DNA of 64,000 nt from Caprimulgus europaeus. Its lineage: Eukaryota > Chordata > Aves > Caprimulgiformes > Caprimulgidae. The notes beneath the pieces were generated by a model. It was given only the letters and a program-made list of their open reading frames with translations, was not told the origin of the DNA and did not search any database. The stretch covers positions 55,469,295 to 55,533,294 of the forward strand of contig OU015524.1 in NCBI GenBank assembly GCA_907165065.1, read 5' to 3'. The stretch's first letter is position 1. Each line of letters opens with the position of its first letter. Shown here one piece after another: positions 52,546 to 64,000 of the stretch. A program made the translations under genes and the position numbers.

Positions 52546-55153
52546 TCCTTACTCAAGAGTTTCCTTGGCTTTCTTCAATGCAGCTTCCCACTGGAAGCTC
52601 CCACTGGGCTGATTTTTCACCATTATTTCCAAGTCCTCTTCATAGCTGTCACTGCTTCCATCTTGTATATATGCCTAATGTTCTTGGTTTTAAACCTACG
52701 CCTTTATATTTTTTATGATGAAGCTAGTGAGTGATTTACACTCCCTACATTGTCAACCTGCTTTTTGCATTATTTCCCACACACTATCATGACATCTGAA
52801 TCATTATTTCTGTTTTTTCTATGTCATAATTTAAAAAAAAAATTCTAGGATAAGGAAGTAAGCTATGTGGCATTTCTTTAGAAACACTTCAGTTCATTAC
52901 CCTTTTGCCATTACATACTGAAATGTGTCATTTAAAATATGTTAATTCAGTTAATCTGTTGCATGTTTTTATGAAATCAGAAGTCTTGTAGAAGTAATCA
53001 AAACTATTTATTTTTATCAGGTAAACTTACAATGTCACCTAAAAAGCCATAAAGGTATATTTGATAGGGTTTTTTATGAATTACAGGTGATGTGTACTAT
53101 TATATTACAGACTTTTAAACTTGCATTAATCATGTTTTTGTTGTAGAGCCCAAAGTAGATGTTAGGCTGACAGATCATTTAATGCTTTAAACTACAGAAT
53201 CACAATCAGTTTTCTGTTTTATCCTATTTTTTTGAAACTTCCTTCGCTTTGCTGAAATCTCAGTTAATATTCCTGACAGCAATAATATTGTTGACCAATC
53301 GTTTTAGGACTTTGTAATACTACATATTCACTTTCAGGTACTTTAAAAGATGTTAGCATTGTTGGGCTGTAGACCGCTGTTCTCAGAGTAGGCTGAAAAA
53401 ATATCCCTCTTCTATAATACAAGTGAGGTATTTTATCAGCTTTCTTTTTTACTTTCTCTCTTTAGTTTTTGTGCAGGCTGTTTAGTCCCAGTGCAATCTG
53501 AAATTTAATATGAGGGAATGGGGAAAAATAGAGCTAATACAAATACAGGACTTAAAAGGGGTTTGAGAATAGGTGTTGTAAAAATAAAGACCAAGACAAT
53601 GTGGACAACAAAGCAAAGCATTTTGGCATCCAGAATATTATAGAATGAGCAGAGTTTTGCAGGAAAGTGAATTGACACAGTTGTAACAAGCTCAGTTTTT
53701 CTGCACAAATCAAAGCAATTTGCTGTAGTTTAGTGTGCAGCCACAAGAAATCATGACAATATAACTGATTTGTAATGAACTGATTGCAGACTTCAGACAC
53801 CACACAGGGACTTGCATGCCTGTGTTGCTGTGATACTCTTCAAGCATAGATAAAAACACCATATTATTATGTGTTGTCATATAAAGGCAATACTTAATAG
53901 GAAACATGGTGTTTATTGTTTGTTCTCCATATACAGACAGCAGTTTCTTCCTGCCAATTACATTCTTGAGTGTTGTAATCAATGCTTTGTTGCTAAGAAT
54001 GTTGCTTTTTAAAGTTGCAGCTCTATTGTTTCAGGCTGTTTGGTGACTCAGGCAAATGCCATTCCATCAGTCTGTGAAGTCAGAAAGTAATTTTTGCATT
54101 TGGTAATAAAGGAAAAATACAGGAAAACACAATTTAATTTTTTTTCAGTTGTTGCCTGTTTCACTGAGATTGCAGATAATGCAGCTAAGTTCACTCGTAA
54201 TGATGGATAGACAAGTTTAATTTCAAATGTGTTAAAGCTGTATCCTTTTTTAATGTTTTTTTATGAACAGACTGATCAGCTCTCTCAGAAGTTTTCATTA
54301 AAAATTATTATATCACCAACTCTTTTGCAGAACATGATAATATTTTCTATGTTATTGGCAACTGTATTTTGATCTTTCTCTTCCTCTTTGTTATTAAAAA
54401 AAACATATTTCATAGCACAACACTTAAGTTTGAAAATATATGCCTTTTTTCTTTTTTTATTTTCTCAAAATAGTACTTGAGAGTATGTCAGGTATATTAC
54501 TTGAAACTGACTCAGTATGTACCTCTAGTGAGGATACAACACAGAACCAAAATCACTGCTGTTTCCTGGGTGGCTGAGGTAGTTTACCCTGTAACTGGTA
54601 TTCTGAAGACTAATATAAATAAATTGCAACTGAAAAAAAAAAAAATGACAATGTTAAATAACGTGCTTCATGTGTAACACTGAATAAAAGATAAATAAGA
54701 TCTATTTTAAGGGAACTTCTACACACTTCATTTTAGCAAGTTCAATCTAATTTCAAAGCATAACCTATGCTAGGATCTCATAAATTGTTTCAAGCAATCT
54801 CCTCTTCACTTATATCTTTGGATTGAAAATAAGGCTTATGAGAAGTGAGATCTCAAACAGAGAATGGTATAAACTGTTCCATGAAATGAACACAGGACTG
54901 ACCACTGTCATTAGGCTTTCGTGTCTACCTTAATTTTTATTATTTCATATTCTGATTTTAGTATTACTGTAAGCAATTTTGCATTTATTGTTTCTAGTGT
55001 TGTTTAACAGGCCACAGGCAACAAGTGTGGACATGGAGATGCTCACCTGGCTCTTGCCCTGCTCTTGCGGCAGGGTGCAGCCAGGAGGCAACCAGGGGGG
55101 CTGGAAAGTGCTGACTGTTCTGTAGGAAGGAACCACAGTGGACCTAAGTCTGA

Positions 55154-55453
<300 letters not shown>

Positions 55454-55811
55454 TGAATTATTTAAGTTAATGTATATCTACTGCAATTAGGTTAATTTTT
55501 AGCTTTTAGTCATCTCACTGATACTGTAATTTGTCAGTACGTTGTGAGTTAAACGCGGTTATAGTAGGTGATAATGGAAAAGGAACTCTAAAAAACATAG
55601 AAATGCTCTGGAATGTGATGCTGGTCATTTATTAGACAAGTAACACATGTGAAAGTCACCTGCTGCTGGAAGTTATTTCTTTCAAAGGCAGCAGAAAATT
55701 TCTCTTATAAACTGTACAATTTATTGTAAAACTAAAGTAAATTAAACTTTAATTAAGTACTGAACAATGATCACTTTAATTCAGATAATTATTTCTGCTT
55801 ACCTAAAATAG

Positions 55812-56266
55812 AGCCACACAAAATGACCAGAGGGATGGAACACCTCTCCTATGAAGAAAGGCTGACAGAGTTGGGATTGTTCAGCCTAGAGAAGAAAAGT
55901 CTCCAGGGAGACTTTATTGCAGCTTTTCAATACTCAAAAGGGGCCTACAAGAAAGATGGGGACAGACTTTTTAGCATGGTCTATAATGACAGGACAATGA
56001 AAATGGTTTTAAAACTAAAAGAGAGTAGATTTAGACTAGATATAAGGAAGAAATTTTTTACTCTGAGGGTAGTGAAGCACTGGCATACGTTGCCCAGAGA
56101 GGTGGTAGAAGCCTCAACCCTGGAAACATTCAAGGTCAGGCTGGATGGGGCTCTGAGCAACCTGGTCTAGTTGAAGATGTCCCTGCCCACTGCAAGGGGG
56201 TTGGACTAGATGACCTTTAAAGGTCCCTTCCAACCCAAACAATTCCGTGATTCTGTGATTCTATGA
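55812..56266 (+). mobile_element. CR1 LINE 3' fragment with intact ORF2 C-terminal frame (sense to ESR1)
   Basis: A 455-bp, 5'-truncated avian CR1 copy. From 55823 an open frame of 115 codons encodes the C-terminal end of CR1 ORF2 (the non-LTR reverse-transcriptase polyprotein), with blocks [56 protein letters not shown] and the usual end GALSNLV then stop at 56168-56170. The 3' UTR follows, then three copies of the terminal 8-mer: ATTCCGTG, ATTCTGTG, ATTCTATG (56242-56265). The endonuclease and catalytic reverse-transcriptase domains are missing, so it is inactive. It starts only about 380 bp after the exon 5 donor. Confidence 0.96.
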
Positions 56267-57732
56267 AAATTCTTCTAGTTTGTCTTATTTAGAATTAGTT
56301 TATACAAGCAGCCAGACAAAATTTTGGAAGAAAATCCTGGTAGAGTCTCTTATTTGCAGAGAATACATTAAAGTTTGTTTGGGTTTTTTTTTTGTTCTCC
56401 TGAAAACTGGAGTCATATATGTAAAACACATACCTGCTTTCTGCCTTAGGTCTTTTTAAGTCAGTGTTGCTTATATGCTGTAGGTGTTTCTAAGTGAAAG
56501 AGAAAAATGTGCACCTCTGTCACATTATATCCTGGATTTTAGCTGTCAGTCTTTACAAATAAAAGCAGGAAGATTAACAGATTTTTAAAATGTATTCGAT
56601 TTATCTTATAATAAACGCAAGTTCTTTTTTTTCCTAGTCACAAAAAATTTCAGCCTTGGGAAAGTGATAAAAAAGAATAACCAACAAGCAGAGGTTTTGG
56701 GAAATGACTGTGGCAAATCTAGAAACTGTTGTTTAAAGGCTTCTCCTCCCTATTGGTAGTCCTCTTTTGTTGAAGACTACTGCCCAGCTAGCAGAGCTGG
56801 CAGGAGAAAGGTTATGTGTGCATACTGGTCACTTCATTACAGAGTTGGGCATCTTGGTGTAAATTGAAGGGGGAGGAGCTAGAATATGTGGTGAGGCAGC
56901 TAAGAGCTGGGCACGCTTCTGATCTTGCCATGTAGCTGGAGAGACTGTGAGCTACCACAGAGGGGATGGCAACAAAAAGTCAAGGGCAGTGCCTTCAGCT
57001 ACTGCAACCATTAGCTGGGTGAATGAATCAAAACTCTTATTAGCAGAAAAAAATCTTTTGAGCAGCTTGCTCTGTTAACTGTGGGGTACTGAGTTTTCAT
57101 ATTTGCATTTCTACAGTGTTGATCCTTTGATTTTTCCCCCCTCTGTATTGGTTTACTTTTTGCATTTTAGTGAAATATAAGTGACAATATTTAACAGTAT
57201 AAAATATAATATTTCATAGGAATAGAGAAGTATTTTTTGCCTTAGGAAAAACCCTATTCCACTTATCTGGAATCTGTGAGCTATGGAACTATGTACATGT
57301 AAAACACATTCTCATTTTGTGTACAGAAAATATCTGCTTACGTATAACCTTCTCAAGAAAACCTAACAGTTTTAAAATAATTTCTTAATGCACATAATAA
57401 GTAAAATTTACTATTGTAGGAAAGTAAGTACAGCATATTATTGTAAACTACTATAAATTGCAATGTAGCTTCCAAAAACCAACTGGTCTGTTCCACTTTA
57501 CATAATACAGGTTGTAAGAAAAAAAATAAAATTGGAGAGCAGAGCCAGAGTACCATTTTTCATCCTCTTAGCTAAGAAAAAGAGCTAGTGAAGCACTTGA
57601 CATTTTGGTCAAAAAAATCCCCATGCTCTGAACAAAATGGAGTCTGACCACCTGATTCACACAGTTTAAATCAACCCTGCTGGATTAAAGAAAACAATTG
57701 CATGCAACTGGAACCATATACTACTTTAGAAC

Positions 57733-57748
57733 AAAAAAAAAAAAAAAA
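57733..57748. repeat. Poly(A) run
   Basis: A run of sixteen A continuing into CAAAAC. It is low complexity, and no retroposon body is recognised. Confidence 0.85.
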
Positions 57749-58404
57749 CAAAACTTCATAATCAAAACAGTCTCTTTGTTTTTTGACTTTTAAACAAGAT
57801 TGTTTTTAAAAATGTAGATCTATTACATCTTCTTATTTTCAAATAATAAGAAACATATTTCTAAGGCATTATATACTTGCCTCACTCTACTTGGTAGGGC
57901 TATTTGCTGAAACTAAAATAACATATTACTTGACTCTGGGGAGCACTGACATGCTATGTAGTTAACTAACTGTTGATTTACTAGTTAATTACTGCTAGTG
58001 ATATTTTGATGTGCTAATTTGATTTGGACAAGCTACCTTTTGAGAATGTTATAGGGCAAAAGTATATTGTTTGTTGGATTTGAGAGGGAAGGACAGAGAC
58101 TGATTCAAAGCCTGTTTAACTCAGTAGAGTCCTTCCACTGCATTAGGTATTTGGGCAAATACAAGAGTGCAAAAATGGTTTGATGCATTATTGTTGTTGA
58201 TCTAAATAGTTAAACAATCTAACTGAATGGCTAAAATAATCGATAATACAGATCCTGTAGTGCAATTTTCTTCCATCTGTTCTTCTGTGCTTATCCTTCA
58301 ACATGTTCTTTGCAGCATGCTCCTTTTCAATGATTTAATCCACAGCATTCTGTCCTGAATCCCTATCACACTTGCCCTGTTGCCTGATCTATGGGACTAA
58401 CAGC

Positions 58405-58495
58405 ATTTGTAAATACACTATATATATATATATATATATATATTTGTAAATATACTACTTAATATACTATACTAGTATATAAATACTAGTATCTA
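58405..58495. repeat. AT microsatellite with duplicated flanks
   Basis: A (TA)12-13 run at 58419-58443 is flanked on both sides by related 'atttgtaaata' blocks. An ACTAGTAT-rich stretch follows with short inverted repeats (ACTAGTATATAAATACTAGT). The very high AT content makes it a candidate for unstable or cruciform-prone DNA. Confidence 0.88.
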
Positions 58496-59894
58496 TAATC
58501 CAGAGTCGACAACTACAGATAGTACAACCTAGATATGTATTTAACATGTTCTTCTGGACTTAGTGCAAATTCAGTATTGTTAATATGGAGATTTATCACA
58601 TTATGTGTATGCCTCTAGCTTTCTCTGATCATTCTGTGGCAGACATCCTCTCTGATTTGCACATCCCTTTCATTTTTCATATTCAGGCTTCTCCTGTCTC
58701 TAACAGATTCTTTCTGTCTAGAATCTTGGAGACAGATAGTTAATTTGTATACATCTTCACATAAAGCTCAGGTCATGTGAAGTTTTATTATGAAATTTTT
58801 TTTACCTTTTTGCTAGATAAATACAATCTTGACTTGTTCATATCTGTCCAAAATACCATAAAGATAACATTCCAACTTTGCTCTTTTTTTTTTAATAAAT
58901 CTGATTTTTATTCTCCCAGCTCACTCCTCCTGCTTGGGTCATATTAAACATGAACTTTTCTTGTCTCTGAAGATCTTTCAGAGACTTCCTTTTCTCACTC
59001 TATGGGTCTACTTGTTACATCTTCAAATAAATACCTCTATAATTTTCCTATGTAACTTCACATTTGGAAGACTTGAAAATAACTGTAAAGCAGTTCTTCA
59101 TTATTCATTTTAGGTTCTTTTTTAAAATTTTGCTTTGCCTCTAAAATATTACACAACAATTAAGCTGCTAGTATGTGTAGACTTCTTTGTGTGTGGATTG
59201 GATGAATATCATTATATTATCCCTTTCTATTCCCACTTTGCCTTGTAATTAGATACGATATTCTGTGGTGTAATGCACTTTTTCTTATTCTGTTAAAGCA
59301 CTTGAGTCTTGGTTCAAATTCAAGACTTTTAGCAGTGTGCCAGTCACATGTAACTGGTACATTTATACAGTGTAGAATTGGTGCTATTAAAAAAGCTCAA
59401 ATGACAATAATTATAGATTAGAAACATAGGCCAAATCAGGAAATATAGTGGCATACTCACAGTGCTAGCAATTAATGTACAGTACCTGATACAATCAAAG
59501 AAAGCACAGGATAAATAAAAATCTTTTACAAGTTTTTGAAAGTTAGTATCCAGTATAAGGCAAATCTAGAAGTAAAGGCTTAGGTTTCTAATGGGACAAG
59601 CCAGATGTTTCCTGTCTGGAGGGTTCCCAAGGAACTAGACCTTAAAAATGTCATTAGACCAGGGCTGAAATTTGTCAGGCCTGACAATAGACAGTTTATA
59701 ATTTTGAAGAAAATGTAATGTTTATTCAGGAATAAGAAAGTAATATTTTATTATATTTTAAAGGATTTTTTGCATTCGAATATTGCTGATCAGAGATTAC
59801 TTACAGATTTGAAGCATGATTGTAAAGAAACTCATGGCAGAAATAGCTGAATTGGCTGACTGAGGTGGATGACTTCTCATCTGAAATGTCCTCA

Positions 59895-60200
59895 GTATTC
59901 CCAAAATGGGAAACACAGTGCTGCCTTTTAGAAAGGTGGGTGGAACTTCTGCCCAGTAAGCCTGATGACCATTGCAAGGAAACTAATGCGATATCGTCTA
60001 AAGAGGAAAACTGGCTGAAGAGTGAACAAATGTGACACAGTGGTAAAGAGTCACCATGCATTTTGTAAGGATAAGCCATGCATCATTAAAGTCATTGAAG
60101 TTCTAGGAAGAAATTAACAAGCAAGTGGATGAGGGAGATCTTGTTTGATTTCCAAAAAGTATTAAACAAAATCCAAATCTTTTGTAGAAAAATGTGAACT
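59895..60200 (+). mobile_element. Decayed ancient CR1/L3-like LINE, reverse-transcriptase part
   Basis: The segment 'ctgcccagtaagcctgatga' (59950-59969) matches the block encoding the RP(V/I)SL region of non-LTR reverse transcriptase. 'agagtcaccatgcattttgt' (60047-60066) matches the cagcatggattt block, and 'aagtggatgagggagatctt' (60122-60141) matches the ggtggatgagggaaa block before the first catalytic Asp motif. The spacing is as expected for old CR1 elements. The frame is destroyed. The call is from remembered consensus order. Confidence 0.55.
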
Positions 60201-60559
60201 GATGCATGCAAGAGAAGAATAATTGTAGTATTCATAAGCTACGTTCTGAGTTGATCTTTCCATCTCAATTCATAGTCAATTCTATAGAACCAGCAGTTCT
60301 CTGCTTACCAACAGTTGAAAAGTGAATAGACTTCAGCTTTCCCCCCAGGAATCATAACAACAAAGAAAAAGAAATAGTACAGACATTGTTGTTCCATTGT
60401 TTAAATCTTTGCTATTTCTGTGCTTGGAAAACCATGCTTTTTTGATTTTCCTTGTCTTAACAAGAATATTGAGAAAACAGGAAAGGTACCCACAGGGGTT
60501 GCATAGGCAATAAAATAAAGAGATGAGCTTTGGTACAATGAATAGCTAAATAAACTGAC

Positions 60560-60745
60560 TACTCTGCTGGTGATGCTCAATAGAAGCGAAAAAAAATAGA
60601 CATGATGGCAAATGCATAAAGTCATGAGCATGTTGAGAAGATGTATGGAAATCCACAAGTTATTATCTCTTCCAATATAGCACTACAGGTAATCATTTGA
60701 AATCAGCAGATCCAAATGCCTATATAATTGTCCCAGAGATAAAAG
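60560..60745 (+). mobile_element. Further decayed CR1/L3-like LINE piece
   Basis: 'ataaagtcatgagcatgttg' (60617-60636), then 'agaagatgtatggaaatcca' and 'ggtaatcatttgaaatcagc' (60688-60707) resemble the ORF2 C-terminal blocks aaaatcatgag, gagaaggtgaatagggaa and ggtcatcca-ttgaaat. It has the same orientation as the piece at 59895-60200 and may be the same insertion with an internal deletion. It is a weak match taken alone. Confidence 0.4.
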
Positions 60746-60762
60746 TACCTTTGATATAAGCC

Positions 60763-60809
60763 AGAACATAACATGAGGAGATAAGCCATATCTTCTCATG
60801 TTATGTTCT
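60763..60809. repeat. Long hairpin: 21-bp inverted repeat with 5-base loop
   Basis: The left arm at 60763-60783 (agaacataacatgaggagata) is given here by position only beyond its core ACATAACATGAG. The right arm at 60789-60809 is its reverse complement except for one position, which would be a G-U pair in RNA. The loop is AGCCA (60784-60788). This near-perfect 47-nt foldback in intron 5 directly follows an ancient CR1-like piece. I do not recognise it as a known microRNA or MITE. Confidence 0.9.
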
Positions 60810-62083
60810 AATGTTATTTTCTTATAATGGTTGTAAAAAATGTCTAGCAGCAAAAAATCAGTCTATGGACTCAAAAAAATTCAGTTAAGTGTAGTCAATA
60901 TTTCCATGCTTCTACAGGGTATTTCCTTCTTTATATGGAGAAATCTGGTCTGCTATTCATTTTTTTTATTTGGAAACTCTTGTTCACTTCCTCTTCCAGT
61001 GCTTTATGGAACTTTTTAATTATTTCAGAAGAAATTGAAGATTTTTTTCCTTTACTGACTTTTATAGTGAACAATGACAGGAGGCCATGGGTTTCTAAAC
61101 TGCAGCTAGCATGAATAGCATAAAGTTTTACAGAATTCACTGTATGACAGGGCAGCTGAATAATTTACTGTTTTCATGGCTTTGGTCTGAAAGTATTTCA
61201 TCACATCTGAAAATAATATTTTAAGTTTTCTGTGCAAACAGTACTTTCAAATATTTTGATAGACAGAAGATTAGATACAGTAGAAGAGCATCATTATGAA
61301 ATCAGAGTATATTTTGCTAGTCTCTCACCTTGTAAAATGTTCCAAATGTCTGAGGACATCACACTTGTCTTGTCACGTGAGTAAATACATAACATTTTAT
61401 TTGGTACTGTGTAATTGTGGATGCATCCATTACCATTGAATTATTAGAAAAACAGAAGCAAAGTTGTCTTAGATGCTTGATTCAGAATGCTTCATTAGTG
61501 ACCTGCTGCTCTTATTTATTTCACAGGGAAAAAGCCCATAGGAAACAAGTATATCCAAATTTACACTTCTGGACTGTGGTGGTTTGTGTAGATTCACCCT
61601 TTTTGCTAGCAAAAAAGTAAAAATTAACTCTATCCTAGCAAAACCAGGACAAGAATAAATCTGAACAACAATTTTATATCTTTATTAGTAATCGATTCTG
61701 TGTTGGAAATCCAACTCAAACAAACATCCTGTCATCAGGCTGCTTACCTGTTAGAGCTGAATGGATCAACTTGTACAGACTTAAGAAATCTCTTGAAATA
61801 ATTAAATTTCTCTGTCATATTTCACTTTGTTGTTGGATTTTGAGATGTGTTATTATATTGTAGACCCCAGAGAATGAAAAAATATTGCAAGAAACAGAAG
61901 TATACATCTTAAAACAATGCAAAGAGAATAATTTCTATTTATTGCAAGTCAATCTTTACTACGTCTTGGAGCAAAATTCAAAGACTATTCAATTTTTTAA
62001 TTCAAACAACCTAAAAGTAAATCAGGATGACCCTTCTGGAATCTGAGGAGGTTCTGGGTAATGCTCAAAATGATGAATTCTTT

Positions 62084-62113
62084 AAAACAAACAAACAAAC
62101 AAGCAAAAACAAC
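62084..62113. repeat. (CAAA)n simple repeat
   Basis: AAAACAAACAAACAAACAAGCAAAAACAA, a tetranucleotide tract of about five units. It has no neighbouring gene feature. Confidence 0.85.
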
Positions 62114-64000
62114 CCTCTCCTTATGATTGTCCCAATTTTCAGATATTAGAAGAAGAGGTTCCCTGGGTGGGTCTGTAGGCACAGAACAGTAGTTTTGAGA
62201 GAGAATGAAATAATTTCTGGAGTCAGGATAGCCTCTACACAAATTCTACGATTGCTGGTTCATCTAGTCACTCTGACCTTGGAAGCTAAGGCCCCAGTTC
62301 AAGGTTATGTTGAATTGTGATACTGATCTTTCAAGAATTAAACTTTCTTTGCATTTCTGATATGAAGAGCATTTTGAAATATTTTTGGCTATAAGGTGAT
62401 TCAAACTGTAACATTTTCAGCCAATTATTGTAACTTTATTATTCCCAAATGGACAGCCTTTATAATAATATTCTAATCTAAATCTCATCAAATGTGACAA
62501 AAATTAATCAGTTTTCTTAGAATTATTATAGTGGCATTTTTGAGATTTTTCCCATCTGACACATTTGTGGATCCATTTCACATCATCTTTTACCAAGAAT
62601 ATAATATTTAACAAAGTACCTAGTATTTAATTGTCTGCATGTTTCAGATTTGATTCACCACTGCTGAAATGTATAGTGTAATCTTAACTTTATCTGCCTG
62701 GATAAATGATCCTCCATTGATCTAGTCAGGAAAGTCACTTAGTCATGACTACATGGCTCTGAGGGCACCACCTATGCATAAAACCTGCAATAATATTCTA
62801 ATGGATAAAACATAAAAAATGTTAAAATATTTTGATAGTTCTTTAGTGCTTCAGAAACAGCACAAGATGTCATGGTTCTGCTCTTTTATCTGTATAATGT
62901 TTCTGCTCTGTCTTTTATTTATTCTCGGTCTTCCTGAATATCCTATTTTATTTGGCTTTGTTTTAACATCTCTCATTTGATATATGAATTAGCCAGGGCT
63001 TTTGGTTCAGAGCTAGCTCTAGAAGTAACCACAAGAGACATCAGAAAAGACTGGCAAACCTCAAAGGATGGTGGACTGGTAATTTTGTCAGTACTGGAAG
63101 AGGTAGTAATTGCCTATTTGAGCTTCAGGCTCAATCCTCATTATTGCTTTGTTGCTATAAAAGAGAGAGAGCTGAGCTGGGTAAAAACTACTGCTGTGAG
63201 TAGGCAACCACTTTTTTTCAAGCTGTTTTGTGGAAGTCATAATGCCAACAGGAGTAGCTCAAAAGACAGGTTATGTGAAAGAGTATAAATGTAGCTGCCC
63301 AGCTCAGTGGGTGGAAAAGAGAGCCTTGCTCTTAGGGCTCCTTTTGCTCCTGCCTCTTTTTGTCCCTCAAAATTATGTTTGGAACTGATATTTTAGTTTT
63401 ATTTCTTATTTGGAAAGTGTCTACTTCAAGAAACTCTTGAAGGGGAAAAAACCTTGATTTCATGTTGAATTATGCTAATTCCAGTCCAGTACTTCTGCAA
63501 TTGCCCAGCTGTGAGTGATTCTCAGACTGTGATTCATGCATTGACACTAATGGCACATATCTTTGAGTAAGTACCAAAAATATTGCATTTGTTTAAGCAA
63601 CAAGAAATAGTTACTGAAACAATGTTGTAAATCAGCTGAAAAAGATTTTAGTGTACTAATCCCTATCCCAAAACAGAAGGAAAAAAACAAAAGCAAAATT
63701 AATATTTGAAGGTAACTTTCTGAAAAATGTACATACTCTCACTTCAGTTTTCCTCCCTCTGAATTTGTGTTCTTGCCTCTGGGCAGATAGAGCTTCTTCC
63801 TTGCCTATGCCATGACTGACTAAATTAATGAACTAGAAATAAATCCTAACCAAATACAGTAGCAGTATGGAAATAAGATGTAAACAAGACAAAATGCCGA
63901 GAGATATGCACTGAATAGAAGCTATTGTACTCCTTCCAAACCTTCCTCCAAGATACAATCCAAGCTTAAAATGATGAAGATATTTTGAAGCATGAGAAAG

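Noticed and set aside
62977..63288. 103-codon open frame on the + strand
   Set aside because: It has no family resemblance that I can see, no supporting signals and lies in an intron. A lineage-specific exon cannot be excluded without RNA data.

Overview
This window is vertebrate nuclear DNA, almost certainly from a bird. It is the middle of the oestrogen receptor alpha gene (ESR1, NR3A1), read on the + strand. The organism call rests on two things: the receptor peptide matches the chicken-type ER-alpha hinge as I remember it, and there are avian-style CR1 LINE fragments with the (ATTCTRTG)n 3' end, alongside low repeat density and AT-rich introns. Only three short stretches are protein-coding. 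All other open frames are chance, repeat-derived or intronic read-through.

Layout: 1-13519 is the 3' part of the intron before the second zinc-finger exon (intron 2 in coding-exon numbering). 13520-13636 is coding exon 3 (117 bp, second zinc finger of the DNA-binding domain). 13637-29315 is intron 3 (15,679 bp). 29316-29651 is coding exon 4 (336 bp, hinge with nuclear-localisation signal plus helices 1-3 of the ligand-binding domain). 29652-55295 is intron 4 (25,644 bp). 55296-55434 is coding exon 5 (139 bp, helices 4-6 of the ligand-binding domain). 55435-64000 is the start of intron 5. Exons 1-2 (activation domain, first zinc finger) and exons 6-8 (rest of the ligand-binding domain, AF-2 helix 12) are outside the window. 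The three exons join in frame with GT-AG junctions and together encode 197 codons' worth of receptor.

The introns hold three avian CR1 3' fragments (34980-35355 minus, 38712-38935 minus, 55812-56266 plus). They also hold several much older, heavily decayed CR1/L3-like LINE fossils, best at 2645-3190, 4740-5735, 26900-27290, 49890-50485 and 59895-60745, and MIR/CORE-SINE remnants, best at 46740-46916. A perfect 25-copy 14-bp polypyrimidine minisatellite lies at 11247-11596. There are also microsatellites and a few strong inverted repeats, most notably a 21-bp-stem hairpin at 60763-60809.

I found no bacterial, viral, CRISPR or other unexpected system. The observations most worth a second look are the minisatellite 1.8 kb upstream of exon 3, the oppositely oriented CR1 pair that brackets exon 5, and the long hairpin in intron 5.
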